DNA of 64,000 nt from Campanula takesimana (taxonomy: Eukaryota > Streptophyta > Magnoliopsida > Asterales > Campanulaceae), in assembly GCA_026119855.1 (NCBI GenBank), contig JAOWBW010000250.1, positions 496,001-560,000 of the forward strand, read 5' to 3'. The position numbers and the translations under genes were made by a program. How positions within the stretch are numbered: position 1 is the first letter of the stretch; the number at the start of each line of letters is the position of its first letter. Below, in pieces: positions 43,244 through 56,000 of this stretch. Under the pieces are notes generated by a model that had not been told where the DNA came from, did not search any database, and worked only from the letters and a program-made list of their open reading frames with translations.

Positions 43244-46200
43244 AATGGTTTTAGATCTTGAAAGAGAATAAGAACTCTGATATTGAATAGGTTTCAGTAC
43301 TTGGGTGTTATAATTTTGAGCAGTTTAGAAAACTAAGTTTTCTTGAAGATGAGGTTAAGGTAGAAGTGGTTGAGTTATGAGTCATGATATTGACGTCGAG
43401 TGTTTCTTCTCTTGTGGTATATCAAGTATAGGATTGGTGTCAATAGTGTTGGTTCCATTGGGGTTAGTTGGTTTGGGAATCGAGAGTGCGAGTTTTGAAG
43501 GCTTGGACGTACCTATTTCGTAAAGTGGAAATGTCTTGTGCTATATTCGTATGTTTGTTCTCATTAAGTGATTTATGTTGAGGTGTATTCTCGAGTACAA
43601 AATTTCGTGATTGTTACTGGTATGTGTAGGGTGATTTAGTTATGTCACCTATGCGGGATATTGATGAGTTAAGTGGTATGGTTTAGCTTTCTACATGCTA
43701 CGAATTTCTTGTGTGCCATCGATAGGTGGTGAATATTTCTATATTAGTATGTTTGACATTGTTTAGGAGCATGCTAAGTATATATAATGTTCAGGTTCTA
43801 TATTGAAAATCAAAAAATCTTTATTATAAGGTTGTGCTGGGAATTTAGCTTATTCTGTTGGCAATATTAATTTTGAAGTCTTGGGTATAATTTATATTGG
43901 GGGCAATATGTCGCTTGATCGATAGGGAACTTGGGTTATATGATGAGTTAATATAAGCTACAATACTGATAGGTGAATCGGTGGACGTATGGTATAGGTT
44001 GGGTTAAAAGAGTTAAAGATTCAATTTGAGAATTTCTCGATAGGGGATTTTTCTTTACTTTTAGTACATCTACGTGAGTGCATCGGAATTGTTTAGTATG
44101 AGGAAATACATAGTTTATTATAAGTGATATTAAGAAGTTGAGTTATTATACTTTTGGAATCATTTTAGTACATGAATGGAGTTGAGTTAAAGCAATACGA
44201 GTTATGAGTATATTGTGGAAGTTATAATCATTAATGATGGTAAGCGCGTTAAGTTTGAAGGACTAGACACATTTTGAGAGAGTAATAATTTCTCGAACTA
44301 TATTGAAGGCATTTTGAGTTTTGGTTAAATGGTTGTTTTATGGTTCTAAATCTCTTCTTGGTGGCGTTTCTCGTTTTGGATTAAGGGTAGGTAAGGAAAG
44401 TTGGGTACAGACACTTGGGCATATTAAAGAATACTATGATGTAGTATTGGGTCGGTTGGACTGTGATTAGCTAATAGGTTTATTATGATGGTAGTAAAAA
44501 TCGAGCCTAAGTATCATCGAATTGATAAATGTATACGTGAAAGACTAATGTGGGTTAGCCATTGAAGATTTAGGATTTGCTAGATTCTTGTGGGGTGTTC
44601 AAGCACGGATTATTAATTTATACTATGATGTAGTATTGGTGTCAATAGTGTTGGTTCCATTGGGGTTAGTTGGTTTGGGAATCGAGAGTGCGAGTTTTGA
44701 AGGCTTGGACGTACCTATTTCGTAAAGTGGAAATGTCTTGTGCTATATTCGTATGTTTGTTCTCATTAAGTGATTTATGTTGAGGTGTATTCTCGAGTAC
44801 GAAATTTCGTGATTGCTACTGGTATGTGTAGGGTGATTTAGTTATGTCACCTATGCGGGATATTGATGAGTTAAGTGGTATGGTTTAGCTTTCTACATGC
44901 TACGAATTTCTTGTGTGCCATCGATAGGTGGTGAATATTTTTATATTAGTATGTTTGACCTTGTTTAGGAGCATACTAAGTATATATAATGTTCAGGTTC
45001 TATATTGAAAATCAGAAAATCTTTATTATAAGGTTGTGCCGGGAATTTAGCTTATTCTGTTGGCAATATTAATTTTGAAGTCTTGGGTATAATTTATATT
45101 GGGGGCAATATGTCTCTTGATCGATAGGGAACTTGGGTTATATGATGAGTTAATATAAGCTACAATACTGATAGGTGAATCGGTGGACGTATGGTATAGG
45201 TTGGGTTAAAAGAGTTAAAGATTCAATTTGAGAATTTCTCGATAGGGGATTTTTCTTTACTTTTAGTACATCTACGTGAGTGCATCGAAATTGTTTAGTA
45301 TGAGGAAATACATAGTTTATTATAAGTGATATTAAGAAGTTGAGTTATTATACTTTTGGAATCATTTTAGTACATGAATGGAGTTGAGTTAAAGCAATAC
45401 GAGTTATGAGTATATTGTGGAAGTTATAATCATTAATGATGGTAAGCGTGTTAAGTTTGAAGGACTAGACACATTTTGAGAGAGTAATAATTTCTCGAAC
45501 TATATTGAAGGCATTTTGAGTTTTGGTTAAATGGTTGTTTTATGGTTCTAAATCTCTTCTTGGTGGCGTTTCTCGTTTTGGATTAAGGGTAGGTAAGGAA
45601 AGTTGGGTACAGACACTTGGGCATATTAAAGAATACTATGATGTAGTATTGGGTCGGTTGGACTGTGATTAGCTAATAGGTTTATTATGATGGTAGTAAA
45701 AATCGAGCCTAAGTATCATCGAATTGATAAATGTATACGTGAAAGACTAATGTGGGTTAGCCATTGAAGATTTAGGAGTTGCTAAATTCCTGTGGGGTGT
45801 TCAAGCACGGATTATTAATTTAAATGGGAGTTAGAGGAAATCTCGTGAAGGTTAAATTTGGGTTGTTTTACGGACTACTGGTACTTGTAACTGTTTTAGG
45901 CTTTCAAAGATTTGGAGTAATGTGATGATGAAATTATAGCGTGGATTTAAGTAAACATTTTGTATTAAAATTTTGGTCTTACATTGTACCTCTAATTTAA
46001 GGTGTCATCTAAGGTGAAAGCACTATAATGGAAATCCTTGGAGATATAGCCACTTTGGTGAATATTATGAGGATGGAAAATTTCTTTAGCTTTCCCTATT
46101 TTAAGAAGTTGATTAAGCTCGAGATGGTTTAATGTTTGAATTTCTGGGAAGTAATACTAAGTATGCGGTTTACAAATGGAAGTATCCTTGCAGTGTAATT

Positions 46201-46478
46201 AAGTTTATGAAATGAGATAAGCTTGTAGTATCTCGAGAGTTATGTTTAGGAGCAATTTGGATTCTTCGATTTTGAATATGGATTCTAATTAGTAGTGAAG
46301 GTAACGATTGAAGGAAGTTAAGTACGAGAGGTTGTTATGTTGTAAGCATTATTTAAGGTTACCATATGATGGTTTAAATTGGATGATTGAGAAATTCGGG
46401 AAGTGACGGAACCAGCGTATCCGTGGCTATTCGATCTTTCGGGTAAGTAATTTAAAAATTCGGGATGAATTTTCTTTT
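43244..46478 (+). other. Interior of non-coding Tekay-like element with 1.2-kb tandem duplication
   Basis: No ORF of 60 codons or more in 3.2 kb. A segment of 1202 bp is present twice in tandem (43433-44634 and 44635-45836), nearly identical. The start of each copy (about 150 bp, GGGGTTAGTTGGTTTGGGAA.. to ..ATTTCGT) is also present in both LTRs (about 41597-41748 and 48125-48273). The rest matches 62790-63950 of the other chromovirus at moderate identity. Confidence 0.8.
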
Positions 46479-46491
46479 AAGGAGGAGTGAA
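46479..46491 (+). other. PPT of non-coding Tekay-like element
   Basis: AAGGAGGAGTGAA immediately before the 3' LTR start TGTCACGACC. The other chromovirus has TAAGGGGGAGTGAA at its end. Confidence 0.75.
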
Positions 46492-47949
46492 TGTCACGAC
46501 CCGAAAACCCGCCTCTATTTTCTTAGTAATAAATATTTAATTATTTATTTATTTCTTATTTATTTATTTAAATTATTTATTTATTTAAATAATTATGTGT
46601 GCATTTTGTGTTTTATAATATTTTATGCCTAGCATTTAATTGGTTATTTGTGCTAGTGTAGAGTGTTGGGTCTTAGTTGTTAAAGGGGAGTATAAGAGTA
46701 TTGAGTTGTTAGTGGAGGAGGGGCCCTAAGTGTAACATTTCTTTTTATCTCAACCTCCCACCCCCTCCCTCTCTCTCCCAGCACACTCAATCCATTCTCT
46801 CTCCTCCATTGTTGCTAGAGAAGGTAAGAACTCTCTCCTCCTTCTCTCTTCTTTTTGATCATCTTCCTTTCATTATTTTTTATTGCTCATTTTATGAAAA
46901 ATGCATAGATCGTCGCTAGGATCGTTTAGAGCCAAGAAAATTTGAATTCCGTCATCTTTCATAATTTCCAAGTAAGTTACTTTCCCCCTTCTTTGTATAT
47001 TAATGCTCATAATTACTATCTATGATGCTTGGGTTGTTAAGTGATGATTTGTGGGAAATTTAGAATTTATTTGGAATTTATTGGTATTTTGTGAAATTTA
47101 ATATTATTTATGACTATGTTCAAATCTTAGTAAAATTGGTTTATAGTTGTTATAGAAAGCTTTTATAAGCTTAGAAGTCATTTTTATACTTCACTATACA
47201 AGTTAGAATTTGTTGTTTTGGATACGTAGTTTTATGTTATTTAATAATTTTGGGGTTATTTGGGTTTTAGAGGCACAAGAATTGAGTTTTCTTGTCTTTA
47301 AATGTTAGGATAGAAGTATATATAGGTACTCCTAAGATTTAGAACGAAAAGAGTGAAATTCGGAGCTAAAACAGGGATTTTTCATAATGTCCGGCCGAAC
47401 ACTTTATAAAAATTATCCGTTTTACGTTCAATCTTCCGGAGGCCATAACTTCTTTGTCCGGACTCCGTTTTGGACGTGTAAACTATCGTTGGAAATCTAT
47501 TTTCGAGTACTACGTAATGGTCCTATTGGCTGCATGGTTCCAGATCAGAATGGTTGTCTTATTATTGAGGTTTAAGATCAAGGTGTAGTCTCGGTCTAGG
47601 TTCCGTAGTACTATTTTAGTTGACTTAGTTGGGCACCGTGGAACACTCTAGTGTTTGTTAATGGTTCCTTTGTGAAAAAATGTGTTGTGAAATTTGACTA
47701 AGTATTGTTTGGGAATGTTTGGGCATCTTATGATGTGTTCAGGATTATTCCAATCAAATTGATTTTAGGATAAGACTTGGTTTAGGTTTTAGGTGATATC
47801 CTATAGTACCTAGAGGGTTGTTATGGAATACCAAAGTGTTGGGTTTGGTCCGTTTGTGATCATGTATGAATAGGTGTAACCTTTTGGGTTCGTTTGGGGT
47901 GTTTAGAATTGGTTCGTTTATGAACGGATGTAAAGCGTGAAATGGTAAT

Positions 47950-48127
47950 GCGGTTTGGTAATGCGGTTTGGTAGTGCGGTTTTGGTAATGCGGTTTTGGT
48001 AATGCTGTTTTGGTAATGCGGTTTGGTAGTGCGGTTTTGGTAGTGCGGTTTTGGTAATGCGGTTTTGGTAGTGCGGTTTTGGTAGTGCGGTTTTGGTAAT
48101 GCGGTTTTGGTAATGCGGTTTTGTAGG
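47950..48127. repeat. 14-bp minisatellite in LTR, about 13 units
   Basis: Same GCGGTTTTGGTAAT unit family as 41478-41600, with four extra units. Confidence 0.92.
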
Positions 48128-48535
48128 GGTTAGTTGGTTTGGGAATCGAGAGTGCGAGTTTTGAAGGCTTGGACGTACCTATTTCGTAAAGTGGAAATAT
48201 CTTGTGCTATATTCGTATGTTTGTTCTCATTAAGTGATTTATGTTGAGGTGTATTCTCGAGTACGAAATTTCGTAGGGCGGTTTTGTAGGGCGGTTTTGG
48301 TAGAGCGTGGCTTGATTAACCTTAAGGTGTATTCATTCGGATTTCCTATTTGGAATTCCAGGTATGATGAGATGGGTGAGTTCATAGTCCTAGTATATCC
48401 TTATGAGTAAATGTTTAGGGTCATTTTGGTGATAGTCATTGTACTACTGGTGAGCGACCGTTTGAGTTGTGCTCCTTATGAGTAACTCGTGGGTTTCATC
48501 TTTAGGATGTATTTGGTATGGTCCCTTATCATGGA

Positions 48536-51255
48536 TGTCACGCCCCGGAAAATACTAAAATCCTTAAACATAAAATTTACATAATATACATCTCCAAAAT
48601 GCAAAATACCAAACCGGGCGCATGAATTCAACAATGAAATCAATACCATCAAACAACACCTCAACGAGATTATAACTCGGAGACTAGAAACAAACGCAGA
48701 AGCAAGAACAACTATTAACAAAAATACCCAAAGTACAACCGAGTATACAAAACACTGAACGGCTACGAACCCACAATAAAATACATAAAGGCTCCGAAGA
48801 GCAACTATCCCTAAGGCGATCAACCTGCTCAGAATATTCCCGCTACAACGGACCTCACAACGCTACCACTTGATTTCCTGTGGGGGGGGGGGATTAAGGA
48901 AAAACAAGGATAAAAGAAACGGGGTGAGATAAAATCTCAGTAAGTTACTAATGCAGCTACATGGCATAATATCATGCAAATCAACGGTATAATTGAACAA
49001 GTAAATCATATAACAACAAATGAGAAAGCTCCCTATCGCCAACTGTCCCATACCAGTTGGAAATAACGACTAACTCATCATGCAGCACATAAGACTGAAA
49101 TAAACACGTTACAAAGTATACCGAGCCAAGGTTTCACCAAACTGATAGAACAATCGCTGCACAGCTTCAACCGATCAACAAATCAACAATAGCAGCATAA
49201 CAGCTGAAGAGAACCCCGGTCAGAACCGACCAATCAATCAATCCACTAATCAAACCATCTTCGTAGTAGCATAATAGCTGAAGAGAAAACCCCGGTACCG
49301 GAACCAAACAATGTAACATGTCACAAAGGACAGGGGAGATGACACAAAGTCAAAACCCAAAACGTCTAGCTAGAATACTTCCGAAGGAAGCTAGTTCATC
49401 CCAACCAAGGCCAATCTAGATGAGGAAATAAGGAGCAATGGGCGATGCTATACTGGACTTGGCTCGTGCCATTATAGCATTATCCATTGCCTGACTCGAA
49501 CACAAATACCAGCTGGACTTTAAACAAGCACATAGAAATAAATACTCGCTTGAAACAACAACGGGACAATGATTCCAAAGTAGGGAACCATACCAATTAA
49601 TCACCATAAAGATGCAAACGATTACTCATGAAGAGTTCAACAACAATGAACACAAGAAGTATCTCATAAAAGAGTCCAACAACAATAACCGATCTGCTCA
49701 TAAGGAGCCCAACAACAGTGATTATCAAAACATGATAATTCCAAGATAAGGCACATACCAAACACATCCTAAAGATGATACTCACAAGTTACTCATAAAG
49801 AGTACAACCCAAACGGTCGCTCACAAATAGTATAATGACTATTACCAAGATGAACCTAAACGTCTACTCGTGAAGAGTACTATGACCAAGAACTCAATCA
49901 TCCCTTTACACCTGGAATTCCAAATAGGAAATCCGAACAAATACACTTTACGGCAAATCAAAACCGCAGGTTCCCAATCACCGTATCACTCTTTACATCC
50001 GTTCATAAACGAACCAATTCTTAACACTCCAAACAAACCCAAAAGGTTACACCTATTCATACATGATCAAAACAGACCAAACTCAACACTTTGGTGTTCC
50101 ACGACAGCCCTCTAGGTACTATAGGATATCACTTAAAACCTAGACCAAGTCTTATCCTAAAATCAGTTCAATTGGAACCATCATAAACATATCATAAAGA
50201 TTTTCCAATATTCCAAACAATACGTAGTTAAATTCCACAACACCTTTGTTCACAAATGAACCATTTTCAAACACTAAAGTGTTCCACAATATTAACTTAA
50301 GTCAACTAGAATGGTACTTCAAGCCTAGACCGAGCTTGACTCCGAAAACAACGACAAACAAAGACTTCCAGTTCAGCTGCTATGGGCGGTCGCCCATAAC
50401 CATCTTGGGCGGTCGCCCAAAAGCCCTAAATCACTATCCAACAGACTGACTCCATGGGCGGTCGCCCAAACCCTCTATGGGCGGTCGACCACGAACCCTG
50501 ACTGCCGGAATTCGGTAAGAACACATGGGTTTCATCTAAAATTTTACCCATTTCAACACAACCCAAAATTAATGCTTCTAACAAGTGAACTAAGGTACCC
50601 AAACCACTTATAAACCAAAAGGAGACTCATAACAACCTTTAAACAACTCAAATCAAGAAGTGGATCAAACATTAAATTCTCACAAAAATGTACAAAAATG
50701 GAAATCAAGTCCAAATCAACCAAAGAAGCAATATATGGTAGTCAAAGCATCATCTAAGCATAGGATGAACATTTTTAGCATAAATGGGGGAAAAGCAACT
50801 TACTTGGAATTTATCAAAGATGACGGAATTCGAATTTTCTTGGATATAAACGATCCTAGCGACGATCTAAACATTTTTCATAAAATGAGCATTAGGAAAT
50901 AATAGGAGGAAGATGGTTAAAATGAAGAGAGAAGGAGGAGTTCTTACCTTGGCAACAATGGAAGAGAGAGAGAGAAACTAGTGTGTGTGTGTGTGAGGGA
51001 AGAGGGAGTATGCAGGAGAGTGAGGGAGGGAGGGGGAAGAAGTTGAAATATTAAAGAAAGTTTCACAATTAACCCCTCCACAACAACATTGAACACATAA
51101 ATCCTTTTCAACTAAATCTCCTATCTTCACACTTAGCACAATTGATTAATTTAAAATGCTAGACATAAAATATTAAGAAACAAAAAATGCACCCATAAAT
51201 AAATAAATAAATATTTATTAGTAATAAAATAGATACGGGTTTTCGGGTCGTTACA
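48536..51255 (-). mobile_element. Nested Tekay-like solo LTR, minus strand
   Basis: 2720 bp, TGTCACGCCCC..GGTCGTTACA on the plus strand. Flanks ATGGA and GTGGA are a 5-bp duplication with one mismatch; the unbroken partner LTR has ATGGAATCATC at about 42026. No PBS, PPT or interior is attached, so it is a solo LTR left by LTR-LTR recombination. On the minus strand it has donor-like CAAG|GTAAGAA at 50947 and acceptor-like CCCCACAG at 48878. Words GGGCGGTCGCCC cluster at 50385-50490. Confidence 0.88.
50385..50490 (-). promoter_or_regulatory. GGGCGGTCGCCC palindrome cluster in nested LTR
   Basis: Three copies of GGGCGGTCGCCC and one GGGCGGTCGACC, mostly extended by flanking ATG/TTG and CAT/CAA. 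Related LTRs have GGGCGGCCGCCC (28620) or GGCGCCCGCC (59087) at the same place. Function unknown. Confidence 0.45.
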
Positions 51256-52467
51256 GTGGAATCATCGTGTTTTAATAATCATTGTTGTTGGGCTCCTTAT
51301 GAGCAATTCCGTTTATCGTTGTGGTGCTCTTCATGAGAAACTCTTGTTATCGTTGTTGTTAAACTCTTCATGAGTAACCGTTGCATCTTTATGGTGATTA
51401 TTTGGTATGGTTCCCTACTTTGGAATCACTAGTTGTTTATCTAAGCTAGTATTTATTACTTGGCATTTATTTGAAAGCCCAGCTGGCATTTGTGTTTGTT
51501 TCGGGCGATACGAAAAATTATACTTGCAATGAGCTGAGTCCATTATAATTCTTGACCATTGTTTTGCCACATTATTACCCTCATCCATATTGGCCTTGGA
51601 TGTGAGATGAGCTAGCCCCTTTGTGAGCATTATAGCTATTGGTTTTGGGCTTTGACTGTGTGTCATCGTCCCCTTGTTGTTATTGGTTCCGGTACCGGGG
51701 GTTTTCTCTTCAGCTTTTATGCTACTATGAAGATGAGTTGATTGGTTTCCTTCAGCTCTTATGCTGCTATGTTGATTGGATGTCTTCAGCTGTTTATGCT
51801 AACACGAAGATTTGTTGATTGGAATTGGTTCAAGCTGCGCAGCAATTGTTATATCCTTTGGTTTAAACCTTGGCTCAGTATCCTTTGTAACGTGTTTATT
51901 TCAGTCTTATGTGCTGCATGATGAGTTAGTCTTTATTTCCAACTGGTATGGGACGGTTGGCGAGAGGGAACTTTCTCATTTGTTGTTATATGATTTACTT
52001 GCTCAGTTATATAATTGATTTGCATGATATTATGCCATGTAGATGCATTTAGTAACTTACTGAGATTTTATCTCACCCCGTTTCTTGTTTCAAATTGTTT
52101 TTCCTTAACCCCCCCCCAGGAAAGCAAGTGGTATCGTTTGAGGTCCGTTGTATCGGGAGTCTTCTGAGCAGGTTGATCACCTTTGGGGTAGTTGCTCTTC
52201 AGAGCCTCTTTGTATATGGTTGAAAGGTCGTGGTCGTCCAGGGTTATGTATATACTGTTGTCCTTTGGGAATTTATATTATTAACAGTTGTTCTTGCTTC
52301 CGCGTTTGTTTCTATTCTCCGAGTTATAATCTCGTTGAGGTATTGTTTGTTGGTATTGGTTTATAGATGAATTCACGCGCCCGGTTTGGTATTTTGCATT
52401 TTGGAGATGTACATTATGTAAATTTTATGTTTTTGGATTTTTGGAATTTCCGGGGCGTGACAAGTCA

Positions 52468-52944
52468 CCACCGCAAGTATTAGAAGAAACAAGTATACTC
52501 TAGTTGTGGTGGATGATTATTCAAGATATACATGGGTGGAAATGATGATCTCTAAAGACGATTGTTACGACATTTTAACCACCTTATTCAGACTGCTCCA
52601 AACCCAAAAAGAAGATGACGTGTTCGATCCGACAATGGAACAGAATTAAAGAACAACGGTGTTGCTCGATATTGCGACGATCATGGGATAGATCACAACT
52701 TCTCAACCGCTAGAGTTCCTCAACAAAATGGTGTTGTGGAAAGAAAGAATAGAACGTTGATTGAAGCGGGAAAGACGATGATAGCTGAAGCGAAATTGCC
52801 TAAGTACTTTTGGGAAGAAGCTATCAACACAGCATGTTTTACTCAAAATCGTTCCCTCATCAACAAACTTCACAACAAGACTCCGTATGAACTTTGGCGT
52901 GGTAGAACTCCCAACATTGCATTCTTCAAGATCTTTGGTTGTAA
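52468..52944 (+). pseudogene. int: SIRE-type integrase catalytic core
   Basis: Resumes after the insertion in changing frames: TLVVVDDYSRYTWVEMM (first catalytic Asp), RSDNGTELKNN (second Asp), PQQNGVVERKNRTLIEAGK (catalytic Glu), then NTACFTQNRSLINK and TPYELWRGRTP. All three DDE residues are visible, but a frameshift at about 52620 and another at about 52940 separate the parts. Confidence 0.9.
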
Positions 52945-53709
52945 GTGTTATACCTCTACAACGGAAATGAACATAGAGGTAAATTCGATGCCAAAGCCGA
53001 TGAAGGTATTTTTGTTGGGTATGCCAAACATTCTAAAGCTTTTCGCGTTTTTAATAGATCTACATTAGTAATAGTTGAATCTATACATGTTACATTTGAT
53101 GAACATTCTCTCCTTGAGCCACATTTGGCTCCAAATGTTGCTGATGATTCTAATGAGCTTAATGATACAGGTGCTCCTATTTATGTTGTGCCTACTCAAA
53201 ATCAGAATCTATCAACTCAAGGAAATCCATCCACATCAGTTGCGCCTAACTCCTCATATGGCGCGCCAAATGGATCATCAGCAGTGCCTCACTCACATGT
53301 TGCGCCTCTTGATTCCTCTTATGCGCCTATATCTACTGCTGCATTTGGTATAAACCCAAGTTTCAACTCTACACCAATTCAACCCCCAAATTTTGATGAT
53401 TTAGAATCTGGTGAAGATGTACCAATTGAATATCTTCAAGTTACTACGACTCAACCTAACTTACCTCCTGAAATTCATGAAGTTAGAGGTCACCCAATCA
53501 ATAATATCATTGGTGATCTAAACGTTGGTGTTCGTACAAGGAGAGCTACAAACTTTGATGCTTACACCGCGTTTATCTCTCAAATTGAACCAAAGAAGGC
53601 TGATGAAGCGCTCCAAGATCCTAATTGGGTTGTTGCAATGTAAGAAGAACTCAATCAATTTGAACGATGCAAGGTTTGGACTCTTGTTCCAAGACCAAAT
53701 GATTAAGGA
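52945..53709 (+). pseudogene. pol: SIRE-type integrase C-terminus and linker to RT
   Basis: Frame reading NGNEHRGKFDAKADEGIFVG, AFRVFNRSTLVIVESIHVTF, then a low-complexity linker with GCGCC-derived Ala/Pro-rich residues (53238-53340), then the start of RT (DEALQDPNWVVAM, stop at 53641-53643, EELNQFERCKVWTLVPRPND, stop at 53704-53706). Both stops are in frame with the RT that follows. Confidence 0.85.
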
Positions 53710-55113
53710 GTGATTGGTACGAAATGGGTGTTCAGAAACAAGATGGATGAGAATGGAACCATCACAAGAAACAAAGCAAGATTGGTTGCACAAGGCTATA
53801 GGCAAGAAGAAGGAATTGATTACGATGAAACGTTTGCTCCTGTAGCAAGACTTGAAGCTATCAGATTATTTCTAGCTTACGCTGCTCACAAGGACTTCAA
53901 GCTATATCAAATGGATGTGAAGAGCGCGTTTCTAAATGGTGAACTCCAAGAACAAGTCTCCGTAGCTCAACCACCTGGGTTTGAAGATTCTCAATTTCCA
54001 AATCATGTGTACAAACTCCAGAAAGCTTTGTATGGACTCAAGCAAGCACCAAGAGCATGGTACTATACACTATCAAAGTTTCTCATTGAAAAAGGCTTCA
54101 CTCGCGGTAAAATCGATACAACTCTTTTCATTGCCAAACATAATGGTCATAAATTACTTGTTCAAATTTATGTTGATGATATTATATTTGGTTCTACTAA
54201 TGAATTGTTGTGCAAGCGCTTTGAGAAACTAATGAAGAGCAAGTTTGAAATGAGCATGATGGGAGAACTCACATTCTTCCTCGGGCTTCAAATCAAGCAA
54301 ATGAGTGAAGGAATATTTATAAATCAAGCCAAATATACAAAGGACTTAATAAAGAAGTTTGGACTTGACAATGCTAAACCATACGATACTCCAATGGCTA
54401 CCGGCAACAAACTCGACAAAGATTTAAAAGGTAAACATGTTGATCAAACGCTCTATCGAGGTATAATTGGCTCGCTCCTCTATCTTACTGCTAGTATGCT
54501 CGATATTATGTTCAGTGTTTGTGTTTGCGCTCTTTATCAATCTGACCCTAGAGAAGCGCACTTGATTGTTGTGAAACGTATTATAAGATATCTTTCCGGT
54601 ACTGTTAACCTTGGACTTTGGTACACCAAAGATTCGAACTTTAAACTTGTAGGTTATTCAGATGCGGATTATGCAGTGTGCACAATTGATAGGAAAAGCA
54701 TAAGTGGCACTTGTCATTTCCTCGGATATCGACTTGTGTCATAGGCGAGTAAGAAACAAGATTTAGTATATGTCTCAACAACCGAAGCTGAATATATCGC
54801 TGCGGGAAGTTGTTGCTGTCAAATAATATGGATGAAGCAGCAATTGGTGGACTATGATATCATCGAAGAAAATTGTCCCATCTACTGTGACAACACGTCA
54901 ACCATTGCCGTTTCTGAAAATCCTGTCATGCACTCCAAGACCAAGCACATCGACATCAAATATCACTTCCTCAAAGACCACGTGGACAAAGGAAATATTC
55001 ATTTGGAACACGTGGGAACGGACTATCAAATCGCCGACATTCTAACGAAAGCACTTGACGTGAAACGGTTCATCTTTTTGAGAGGTGAAATGGGTATGCT
55101 TGAACTCAACTAA
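53710..55113 (+). pseudogene. pol: SIRE-type reverse transcriptase and RNase H
   Basis: 344 aa of RT in one frame (IGTKWVFRNKMDENGTITRN, YDETFAPVARLEAIR, YQMDVKSAFLNGELQEQV, LYGLKQAPRAWY, QIYVDDIIFGSTN with catalytic DD), then connection (GIIGSLLYLTASMLDIMF) and RNase H (GYSDADYAVCTIDRKSISGT). A Trp-to-TAG change at 54742-54744 is followed in the same frame by ASKKQDLVYVSTTEAEYIAA and TKHIDIKYHFLKDHV to the final stop at 55111-55113. The D, E and D residues of RNase H are visible. Confidence 0.93.
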
Positions 55114-56000
55114 AATTTAATATAGTTTTGTCAATAGTAATGATTTTGTTTTAGTGAGTTATGAGTATACTAGGTTTTATATGTTAGATCATTTTCAAAG
55201 TTTCAAGGAAACTTCATGCGCCTGGAATGCGCCCCTCACTCTTTGCGCACCAAGTGCCTTATGCACCACTATCATTTTGCGCGCCTAGCACTTATAATCT
55301 CCCAAATCCTTACGCACGCCTAGAAAAGATCATGCACCCCTCATGCGCCCATTTATGATCGCGGCTCAATCAATGCTCAAAATTTATTATTTTAATGATT
55401 GATCGCATTCAATTTTCACAAGTACCAGGTAAGTTATTCTGATCATTTATTATAGGAATTTTTGTCTTTTGACATTCCCATAATTGTTCAAGGGTACTTG
55501 TGCAATTAATTTTTCCCTCTTTTTCGTTTTTCGAAAAATTTTATTTTCTGGGGATGTATTTCTTGCACCCCAAACTTACACCAAAACAGATGTTTTCGGG
55601 GTTTGTGCAAAAATTTAGTCATAATTGTTCATACACTTATGAGGGAAGTAGGACAATTTCTCTTTACCCAAAATGTTACATCAAATTACATTGGGCCATT
55701 CAGCATTTAATAGCCGTCTCATCCTTAAAATCCCTCATAAATGCACCGTCCTTTTTGCCATAATGAGCCGACATTTCTCTACTCCTCATTTATTACCCAT
55801 CTCTTCATCTTCTATCTTTTATCCAAAAACCAACCCTATATATAATATCTCTACCCCTTCCCTTACCCTTTTTAATCATTGCCTACCCTCTCACCAACTA
55901 TCTATCTCTTCTCCCTCTCCTCCTTCCCGTCTCTCTCTCTCTCTGTTTCTCCCTCTTCCTCTCTATATATTTCTCTTTTATTTTCTTATATATTTCATTA
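55114..56000 (+). other. SIRE-like spacer between pol and third ORF, with predicted promoter
   Basis: About 890 bp without a supported gene. GCGCC words again cluster at 55217-55350. A TATA-like CTATATATAAT (55836-55846) lies about 155 bp before the ATG of the third ORF, followed by a pyrimidine-rich leader. Short ORFs at 55500-56062 have no recognisable features. Confidence 0.55.
55836..55846 (+). promoter_or_regulatory. Predicted internal promoter for third ORF
   Basis: CTATATATAAT about 155 bp upstream of ATG 56001, with a C/T-rich stretch (55900-55980) between. It suggests a separate subgenomic transcript. Confidence 0.45.

Larger units (their letters stand above)
40026..52462 (+). mobile_element. 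Large non-coding Tekay-like element (LARD type)
   Basis: 12.4 kb including a nested LTR, flanked by TSD AGTCA (40021-40025 and 52463-52467). 5' LTR 40026-43229, PBS to tRNA-Met at 43232, 3.26-kb interior without gag or pol, PPT, 3' LTR 46492-52462 (about 3246 bp when the nested LTR is removed). LTR ends TGTCACGACC..GGGGCGTGACA and the PBS fit Tekay/Del-type chromoviruses. The interior resembles the 3' non-coding part of the gag-only chromovirus at 58263, so both belong to one non-autonomous group needing enzymes in trans. Confidence 0.92.
46492..52462 (+). repeat. 3' LTR of non-coding Tekay-like element (split)
   Basis: Segments 46492-48535 and 51256-52462 together align with 40026-43229. 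The minisatellite at 47950-48127 is longer than in the 5' LTR. The same donor-like (46824) and acceptor-like (52119) sites are present. It is interrupted by the minus-strand LTR 48536-51255. Confidence 0.9.
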
